From positions 1 to 54,200 of the forward strand of contig CACXJZ010000009.1 in the NCBI GenBank assembly GCA_902768105.1: DNA of 54,200 bases, given 5' to 3'. The notes beneath the pieces are model-generated. The model worked only from the letters and a program-made list of their open reading frames with translations, had not been told where the DNA came from and ran no database searches. Shown here one piece after another: positions 48,308-54,200 of the stretch; within the stretch, counting starts at the first letter, position 1, and the number at the start of each line of letters is the position of its first letter. The DNA is from an uncultured Prevotellaceae bacterium. GTDB taxonomy: Bacteria > Bacteroidota > Bacteroidia > Bacteroidales > Bacteroidaceae. The translations under genes and the position numbers were made by a program.

Positions 48308-51124
48308 TTATTCGGCAGGCATCATGATCACCTCAGCACGGTTATTAGCCTTCAGCATTTCCTTGGCAAAAGCAGAGATGCTCTCAGGAGTCTGGGCCTC
48401 AACCACCTTCTTATAGTCAGTGTACATGTCGACGCCCCACTTGCGCCAGTCGTTGATGATACTAATCCAGTAGCCGTTGGTCTTGGCCTGGTCGTCAACA
48501 TTCTTCAGCATGTACTCCTTCACCTTCTGCAGCATGTCTGCATCGCAGCTGACAGCCAGGTTAGCCATCTCGTCACGCAGAATCTGGATGGCAATGTCGG
48601 CCTTCTCGGGCTTCATCGGGCAGTAAGCAATAATCGTAGCCTCTGTGCCGAAGTCGTTACGCTCCGTGCCACCCATAGCCTGTACGGTATAGGCTGCACT
48701 GGCGTCCTCACGAATCTTCTTCAGGTAGATCATGCTCAGAATCTGATGGGTGATGTCGGCCTTGACGTCATTCTCCAGCGTGTAAGGGATCTTCTTGCTG
48801 TTCCAAACCATGACAGCAATGGCCTTCGGTGTCTCAGCCTTCTGCTTGAAGCTGTTGACTACGATGCCCTTGAAGTCGGTGCTGACGTCGTTGCTCTTTA
48901 CCACCTTCTTCTGTGCGGGCAGCGAAGCGATGTACTGCTCGATGAGCGGACGGATAGAGTCATTGTCGAAGTTACCAATGATGGTGAAGGTGTAGGCAGC
49001 AGCGTTAGCCGTGCGCTCCTTGGCAATCTGGAGGATGCGGTCATAGTTGACGTTGGCGAGGTCATCGATAACGAGCGGCATGAAGCGCGGGTTGTGGCAA
49101 GACAGCGTGCTCTGCAGAGAGTCTGACAGGGCCGTCTCTGGAGTCAGAGAGCGGTTCTTCAGTTCAATCTCGGTGGTCTGCATCAGCTTGTCGAACGACT
49201 GCTGGTCCTTATTAATATTGGTAAAGGTGAGATAGAGCAACTGCAGCATAGCCTCAACATCCTTCGGTGTAGAAGAACCGCTGATGTTCTGACGGTTGAT
49301 GGCCATCGACATTGAAATGCCTGCAATCTTACCAGCCATAGCTTTCTCCAGCTCTGTGTGAGAGAAGTTACCCAGACCGCTGGCCTCAATCACATCGTTG
49401 AACATCTTGAGGTTTGCATAGTCGGCTGCACCATAGAGGGCAGAGCCACCAAAGCCTTCAGCACGGAGCAGCACCTGGTCTTTCTTCAGGTCGGTCTGCT
49501 TCAGGATGACGGTCACACCATTCGAGAGTGTCAGCTCGCTATAGCCGAACTTATCATTCTTCACTTCCTTCGTAATCTTGCCGGGCTTGGGCAGCGTAGC
49601 CATGAGCGGCTCATCCTTCACGTTATCCACATAAGCAGTAAGCTCAGCAGCGCGTGCCTCAGCAATAGCCTTCTTGAAGCCTTCGGCAGTAGGATAGACA
49701 GCACCTTCCTTCTCGGTGTTGAAGTTCAGCACGACGAGATTCGTGTCACTGGGAGGAACCAGCTCCTTTGCCACCATATTGATATAATCAACGGGCAACA
49801 TGGGCACAATCTGCTTCATGGTAGTGTAGGTGTAGTCAATGCTGGGGATAGGCTCATTAGACAGGAAGTTTTCTACATACTGGTCAACGAACGTTGAGTT
49901 GTAACGCTTGTCCTTGTTCAGGAACTGCTTCTCCAGCTCACTGAGATAGTTGGCCTTGAAGCGGTTGTACTCTGTAGCCGTGAAGCCGAACTCAGCAGCA
50001 CGACGAGCCTCCATCATAACCACCTTGAGAGCCTCTTCCGTCCGACCATCCTTGGGGAGGATGTCGATTTCAAAAGCATCCTTCGTCTTAGCGAAGATAT
50101 ATTGGCCGTCACCGCCACGAGCCTGTACAAACGGGCTCTCGGGTTTCTCGGCATATTCTTTCAGACGATCGTTCAGCATACCCAGAGCAGCTGACTTCAT
50201 ATAGTCGGTCATCATATAAACCATGGTACCCTTCAGACTGTCGGGGAACACATCGTGCTTGAACATCAGCATGATGTAGTTGTACTCCATCTCCTTATCT
50301 TTGTCGATAACGAAGATAGGCTCATTGTTGTCGGGCACAGGCACATCTTCTACCAGAGCACGGTTCTCAGGCAGCACGATGCCGCTGAACATCTCCTTGA
50401 TCTTGGCCTCAACCTTATCCACATCGACATCGCCGACGATGATGAGACCCTGGTTGTCAGGACGATACCATTTCTCATAGTAAGACTGCAGGAAGGGACG
50501 CTCGAAGTTGTCGATAATCTCCATCAAGCCGATTGGCATGCGGTAACCATACTTACAGTTAGGATAGAGCTGGGGCAGGTCACGCTCGAACATACGCTGT
50601 GAGGCGCTGGTACGCAGACGCCACTCCTCGTGGATGACACCACGCTCCTTCTCAATCTCCTCCTGCTCCAGGAGCAGACCGTCAGCCCAGTCGTAGAGGA
50701 TGAGCAGACAGGAGTCAATGATAGACTCACGTGTCGTGGGAACGTTTGAGATGTTGTACACCGTCTGGTCAATAGAGGTGTATGCGTTCAGGTCGCGACC
50801 GAACTTAATACCAACACTCTCACACCAGCGCAACAGGTCGTTGCCCTTGAAGTGCTTGGAACCGTTAAAGGCCATGTGCTCCAGGAAGTGAGCCAGACCA
50901 CGCTGGTCATCATTTTCCTGCAAAGAGCCCACCTTCTGGGCGATGTAGAACTCTGCCCGGTTCTCGGGCCAGTTGTTGTGGCGAATGTAATAAGTCAGGC
51001 CATTGTCTAACTTACCGATACGAACTGCCTCATCCACGGGGATGGCGGGCATTTCCTGAGCCACCATAGCTACGGTGCTGACCATCAGCAGCGCAGCTGC
51101 AACGAAAAATCTTCTTAGTTTCAT
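48308..51124 (-). CDS. Exported M16 family zinc protease
   Basis: 938 aa. Signal peptide to VAQE (MKLRRFFVAAALLMVSTVAM). First M16 domain with the inverted zinc motif HFLEHMAFNGSKHF and a downstream Glu in IEKERGVIHEEWR. Two M16 pairs follow, the second lacking the zinc motif, as in pitrilysin-like two-domain enzymes. It degrades peptides in the periplasm. A single gene with its own promoter and terminator. Confidence 0.9.
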   Translation of the reverse strand: MKLRRFFVAAALLMVSTVAMVAQEMPAIPVDEAVRIGKLDNGLTYYIRHNNWPENRAEFYIAQKVGSLQENDDQRGLAHFLEHMAFNGSKHFKGNDLLRWCESVGIKFGRDLNAYTSIDQTVYNISNVPTTRESIIDSCLLILYDWADGLLLEQEEIEKERGVIHEEWRLRTSASQRMFERDLPQLYPNCKYGYRMPIGLMEIIDNFERPFLQSYYEKWYRPDNQGLIIVGDVDVDKVEAKIKEMFSGIVLPENRALVEDVPVPDNNEPIFVIDKDKEMEYNYIMLMFKHDVFPDSLKGTMVYMMTDYMKSAALGMLNDRLKEYAEKPESPFVQARGGDGQYIFAKTKDAFEIDILPKDGRTEEALKVVMMEARRAAEFGFTATEYNRFKANYLSELEKQFLNKDKRYNSTFVDQYVENFLSNEPIPSIDYTYTTMKQIVPMLPVDYINMVAKELVPPSDTNLVVLNFNTEKEGAVYPTAEGFKKAIAEARAAELTAYVDNVKDEPLMATLPKPGKITKEVKNDKFGYSELTLSNGVTVILKQTDLKKDQVLLRAEGFGGSALYGAADYANLKMFNDVIEASGLGNFSHTELEKAMAGKIAGISMSMAINRQNISGSSTPKDVEAMLQLLYLTFTNINKDQQSFDKLMQTTEIELKNRSLTPETALSDSLQSTLSCHNPRFMPLVIDDLANVNYDRILQIAKERTANAAAYTFTIIGNFDNDSIRPLIEQYIASLPAQKKVVKSNDVSTDFKGIVVNSFKQKAETPKAIAVMVWNSKKIPYTLENDVKADITHQILSMIYLKKIREDASAAYTVQAMGGTERNDFGTEATIIAYCPMKPEKADIAIQILRDEMANLAVSCDADMLQKVKEYMLKNVDDQAKTNGYWISIINDWRKWGVDMYTDYKKVVEAQTPESISAFAKEMLKANNRAEVIMMPAE

Positions 51125-51170
51125 TTTTTTATTTGGTTTGAAATATGAAATTTAATATACTAATGGCGCG

Positions 51171-51178
51171 CAAAGTTA
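51171..51178 (-). promoter_or_regulatory. Promoter of the M16 gene
   Basis: Leftward TAACTTTG, 47 bp before the ATG. Confidence 0.5.
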
Positions 51179-51239
51179 CACATTTTTTATTATTAGACGT
51201 ACATTAGACGGGAAAAACTACGTAAAAGTTGCGTTTTTT

Positions 51240-51446
51240 TTATTCTTTATATTCCAATATGTCACCAGGCTGACAGTCCAGGGACTTACAGATAGCCTCA
51301 AGCGTGGAGAAACGGATTGCCTTGGCTTTGCCCGTCTTGAGTATGGAGAGGTTAGCCTGCGTGATGCCTATCCGCTCGGCCAGTTCCTGTGATGACATCT
51401 TTCGCTTGGCCATCATCACATCTACGTTTACGATGATTTGTCCCAT
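51240..51446 (-). CDS. XRE/Cro-type HTH regulator, short
   Basis: 68 aa, essentially one helix-turn-helix: VMMAKRKMSSQELAERIGIT, QANLSILKTGKAKAIRFSTL, EAICKSLDCQPGDILEY. Such proteins (HTH_26) are usually autoregulators in small operons or partners of membrane proteins. No partner gene is next to it here. Promoter TATCTTTG at 51529-51522. Confidence 0.8.
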   Translation of the reverse strand: MGQIIVNVDVMMAKRKMSSQELAERIGITQANLSILKTGKAKAIRFSTLEAICKSLDCQPGDILEYKE

Positions 51447-51521
51447 AAGCTCAAATGGTTAGGTAGAACATTCTATCTCCTTTTCATATAGTTTATTGTT
51501 AAACGAAAAATAATTTCGGTG

Positions 51522-51529
51522 CAAAGATA
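51522..51529 (-). promoter_or_regulatory. Promoter of the HTH regulator
   Basis: Leftward TATCTTTG, 75 bp before the ATG at 51446. Confidence 0.5.
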
Positions 51530-51589
51530 AATAGTTTATTTGGACCGGCAATGGAAAACAATGTTAATTTGTCGTAAAACAATAATTTT

Positions 51590-52504
51590 TTATTGAATTT
51601 TCTTGTATTTTATATTTCTTGGATGATGGTTGATGATTTCCTCACGCAAAGTAGTCATATCGACATGGGTGTAAATCTCTGTCGTGCCGATACTCTCATG
51701 ACCCAACAGAACCTGGATGACGCGCAGGTCTGCCCCACCCTCCAGCAGCGCCGTAGCAAACGAGTGGCGCAATGTGTGAGGGGAAATGGTCTTTTGGATT
51801 CCTGCCAACGCGGCCTGTTGCTTAATCATAATGAGAATCATGGTACGCGTAAGGTGTGCACCACGACGGTTCAGGAACACGTAGTCCTCTTCACCCGGCT
51901 TGATTCTTAACTGATTCCTATCCATGAACCAATAGTCCAGTTCCTTCAGCGCGCGGGGTGAAATGGGCACCAGCCGTTCTTTCGAACCCTTACCCATCAC
52001 GCGCACATACTGTTCCTCTATATAAAGGTTCGAGAGCTTCAGATTGACCAGTTCACTGACACGCAGGCCACAGGAGAACAAGACCTCGATAATGGCACGG
52101 TTGCGCTGACCTTCAGGTTTCGACAGGTCGATGCTGGCCTCTAATCGGTCAACCTCCTCCGTGGAAAGCACTTCGGGCAGATGCACGCCCAACACGGGTG
52201 ACTCCAGCAGTTCCGATGGGTCGTCCTCGCGATAACCATCAAGTTCCAAGAATCGGAAGAACGAACGTACGCCACTCAGGATACGGCATTGCGAACGCGG
52301 TCCGATGCCGATATCGTGCAGTTGTGCAGCAAACGTCTGTAGGTCGCTCAGCTCCACGTCAAGCACGTCAACACTCCCATGCTTCAGATACACCAGCAGC
52401 TTATCCAGGTCACGCAGATAGGCATCAAGCGTGTTCTCCGAGAAGTTTCGTTCCAGCTTCAGGTAGCGAACGTAGGACTTGACAATGTCTTTTTTCTTAT
52501 TCAT
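51590..52504 (-). CDS. xerD: Site-specific recombinase XerD-like
   Basis: 304 aa. Tyrosine recombinase with core Arg in SCGLRVSELVNL, HTLRHSFATALLEGGADL, LLGHESIGTTEIYTHVD. Usual XerD length, resolves chromosome dimers. The -7 box TAATTTTG (52516-52509) ends 4 bp before the ATG, so the mRNA is near-leaderless, like the HTH gene at 33770. It is divergent from the GH3 gene. Confidence 0.9.
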   Translation of the reverse strand: MNKKKDIVKSYVRYLKLERNFSENTLDAYLRDLDKLLVYLKHGSVDVLDVELSDLQTFAAQLHDIGIGPRSQCRILSGVRSFFRFLELDGYREDDPSELLESPVLGVHLPEVLSTEEVDRLEASIDLSKPEGQRNRAIIEVLFSCGLRVSELVNLKLSNLYIEEQYVRVMGKGSKERLVPISPRALKELDYWFMDRNQLRIKPGEEDYVFLNRRGAHLTRTMILIMIKQQAALAGIQKTISPHTLRHSFATALLEGGADLRVIQVLLGHESIGTTEIYTHVDMTTLREEIINHHPRNIKYKKIQ

Positions 52505-52508
52505 GTTG

Positions 52509-52536
52509 CAAAATTAAGAAAAAAGTTGTATTTTTG
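52509..52536. promoter_or_regulatory. Divergent promoters of xerD and the GH3 gene
   Basis: Leftward TAATTTTG 52516-52509; rightward TATTTTTG 52529-52536, which gives a leader of ~15 nt before ATG 52557. Confidence 0.65.
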
Positions 52537-52556
52537 CAACATCAAACAATGATATT

Positions 52557-54200
52557 ATGAGTAAAAACATTCAAAAACAGGTAACTTGGCTCTGCCGGCT
52601 GGCCTTTGTTAGCCTTGCCTTGCAGCTGACAAGTTGTAACACAGCAACAGATATGGAACAACAAGTGAACGAACTCTACAACAAAATGTCGCAAGAGGAA
52701 CGCATCGCCCAGCTCAAGAGCATGTATATGGACGAGCTCTTCGACGAACAGGGACAGTTAGACACCACCAAATGCCGCGAGCTGATACCTTATGGTATCG
52801 GACATTTCTCGCAATTCTGCATGCAACAGCCCAGAGACCCCAACGAGCTCCGCGACCGCGCAGCTGCCATACAGGACTGGCTCATGCACAACACGCCCAA
52901 CGGCATTCACGCACTCCTGCACGAAGAAGTGCTTACAGGTGTCAACACTGTAGGTGCAACCATCTATCCACAGCAGATAGGTCAGGCATGTTCATTCAAC
53001 CCTGAACTGGCTGAGCTGAAGACACGTCAGACAAGCACAGCCCTACGAAAGATGGGTGGTATATTTGCCCTGTCCCCCATGGTCGATGTGTGTCGCATTC
53101 CCAGCTTCAGCCGCTTGGAGGAGTCGTATGGCGAGGATGCCTACTTATCGGCCGTTATGGGCACCGCCTTCGTCAAAGGCCTGCAGCAAGACGACCTCAA
53201 GCAGGGTGTGATGGCTTGTTCAAAACACTATCTTGGCTACGGCGGTGGTGGCGATGCAGACGAGAAAGAGATGATGGAGGAAATCCTGTTGCCCCACGAA
53301 GCCATGATACGACTGACGGGCAGCAAGGCCGTCATGCCGGGCTATCATGCCGTCCACGGTACCAACTGCGTGGCCAACAGCGAGATTCTGCAGGACATCC
53401 TGCGCGGTTACCTTGGCTTCGACGGTATGGTGGTTAGCGACTATACCGCTATCGACCAGCTACCTGAAATTGAGGACGTGGTACATAAGGCTGCGGCAGC
53501 CATCAATGGCGGTAACGATGTTGACTTCCCCTTCGGCGCCAACTACCAGCACTTGCAGACCGCTATCGATCAGGGACTGGTGAAACCCGAGACGCTGGAG
53601 CGGGCCGTCAAGAACGTACTGCGCCAGAAGTTCCGTGCCGGACTATTCGATGAGAGTCCCTACCTCTATACCACAGAGAAGATCACTCTCGACACCCCTG
53701 AGGAACGTCAGACGGCATACGACATCGCTACCCAGTCAGTGGTGCTATTAGAGAACAAGAGTATTCCCAATCCCTCGCAAGGAGGGGCTTTAGAGCCTGT
53801 ATTGCCACTGAGGTCAGATGGACCCAATGCCAACTCCATCTGGGCGATGTGCGGTGACTACACCTACCCCGCTATGTCGTACTTCTGGAAGAAAAAAGAA
53901 GACGTGCCCGACAACCCACACATCATCACGCTGCTGGAAGGCATGAAGGACGCCATCAAGCCTCAGGCGTCAAACTTCAACCTTCTCTATTCGCGTGGTT
54001 GTGACTGGACAGAGGAGATTGAGACCAAGTTCAGCGAGCTGGGCGACGAGCGTGCCTGGGAGTACGACATCCTGCACCGCAAGGTCGATGCCGGCGAGAA
54101 GGCCGACAAGCAGGAAGCCCTCCGCATGGCACAGCAGTGCGACGTCATCATTGCTGCGATGGGCGAGAACGTCATGCTGTGCGGTGAGAACCGCGACCGT
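52557..54200 (+). CDS. GH3 beta-glucosidase-like lipoprotein (3' end outside window)
   Basis: 548 codons to the window edge. Lipobox region LALQLTSCNTATD (Cys about 28). GH3 TIM-barrel motifs: GIHALLHEEVLTG, GGIFALSPMVDVCR, RLEESYGEDAYL, CSKHYLGYG, and the nucleophile Asp in GMVVSDYTAI. Followed by the start of the (alpha/beta)6 domain (VLLENKSIPN). It would remove beta-linked sugars from oligosaccharides at the cell surface or periplasm. A repeat-like insert CCCTCGCAAGGAGGGG (53773-53788) adds PSQGGALEP. Confidence 0.92.
   Translation, partial: MSKNIQKQVTWLCRLAFVSLALQLTSCNTATDMEQQVNELYNKMSQEERIAQLKSMYMDELFDEQGQLDTTKCRELIPYGIGHFSQFCMQQPRDPNELRDRAAAIQDWLMHNTPNGIHALLHEEVLTGVNTVGATIYPQQIGQACSFNPELAELKTRQTSTALRKMGGIFALSPMVDVCRIPSFSRLEESYGEDAYLSAVMGTAFVKGLQQDDLKQGVMACSKHYLGYGGGGDADEKEMMEEILLPHEAMIRLTGSKAVMPGYHAVHGTNCVANSEILQDILRGYLGFDGMVVSDYTAIDQLPEIEDVVHKAAAAINGGNDVDFPFGANYQHLQTAIDQGLVKPETLERAVKNVLRQKFRAGLFDESPYLYTTEKITLDTPEERQTAYDIATQSVVLLENKSIPNPSQGGALEPVLPLRSDGPNANSIWAMCGDYTYPAMSYFWKKKEDVPDNPHIITLLEGMKDAIKPQASNFNLLYSRGCDWTEEIETKFSELGDERAWEYDILHRKVDAGEKADKQEALRMAQQCDVIIAAMGENVMLCGENRDR

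Overview
The window looks like a chromosomal segment of a Bacteroidales bacterium, most likely Prevotella or a close relative. The reasons are promoters of the Bacteroidetes type (TAnnTTTG at about -7, no purine-rich Shine-Dalgarno), a DUF3575/Mfa1-like fimbrial pair, paired MINPP-type phosphatases, a fused CcsB/CcsA-type haem protein, a DUF4271 protein and a yidD-rnpA pair. No taxonomic search was possible.

Layout. 1-7.2 kb (minus): end of a fimbrial operon, two histidine-phosphatase paralogs, an RNase H and argS. 7.4-10.5 kb (plus): a three-gene operon that reads as galacturonic acid salvage to UDP-uronic acids. 10.5-17.5 kb: a Fur-family regulator, a TlpA-like thioredoxin, a YgjP-like metalloprotease, a low-molecular-weight tyrosine phosphatase, a CcsBA-type haem protein, a zinc-ribbon protein, a GH35-like glycosidase and a His-rich exported protein. 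17.7-19.4 kb: a VirE/VapE-type ATPase gene enclosed by ~143-bp inverted repeats. 19.9-40.9 kb: an integrated mobile element. 41-54 kb: kduI-kduD, tRNA-Gln, tyrS, yidD, rnpA, a HemD-like gene, a DUF4271 gene, metK, an M16 protease, an XRE regulator, xerD and a 5' partial GH3 lipoprotein.

The element (19915-40870) is inserted in the 3' end of tRNA-Arg(CCU). It is bounded by a 19-bp direct repeat (attL 19915-19933, attR 40852-40870), and its tyrosine integrase lies beside attR. A GTGTAG pair with 11-bp spacing lies just inside each end. It carries higBA-type toxin-antitoxin genes, four 21-bp iterons, an RNA region with mutually exclusive pairing upstream of a 153-aa gene, an excisionase-type HTH gene, a Rep_3-like initiator, a DnaB-type helicase, a ParA with a small partner, a glucosaminidase/M23 wall hydrolase, a SLOG/DUF2493 protein, several exported proteins, a MobC/relaxase pair and the integrase. 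No type IV secretion genes are present, so I read it as a mobilizable element with its own replication and partition functions.

Two regulatory patterns stand out in the element. A ~40-bp operator with a TCGTA...TACGA inverted repeat sits at a fixed distance (62-63 nt) before the -7 box of four plus-strand operons. A second set of sites, TTGATAT-type palindromes or TTGGTATTATA boxes, lies exactly 11 nt from the -7 box of three minus-strand promoters, one of them the near-leaderless promoter of a small HTH gene. The element also shows decay by duplication: a truncated DUF2493 paralog, diverged leader repeats and a headless C-terminal gene remnant. Outside it, the chromosome holds several short palindromic repeats, some inserted in frame inside argS, the sugar kinase, the epimerase and rnpA.
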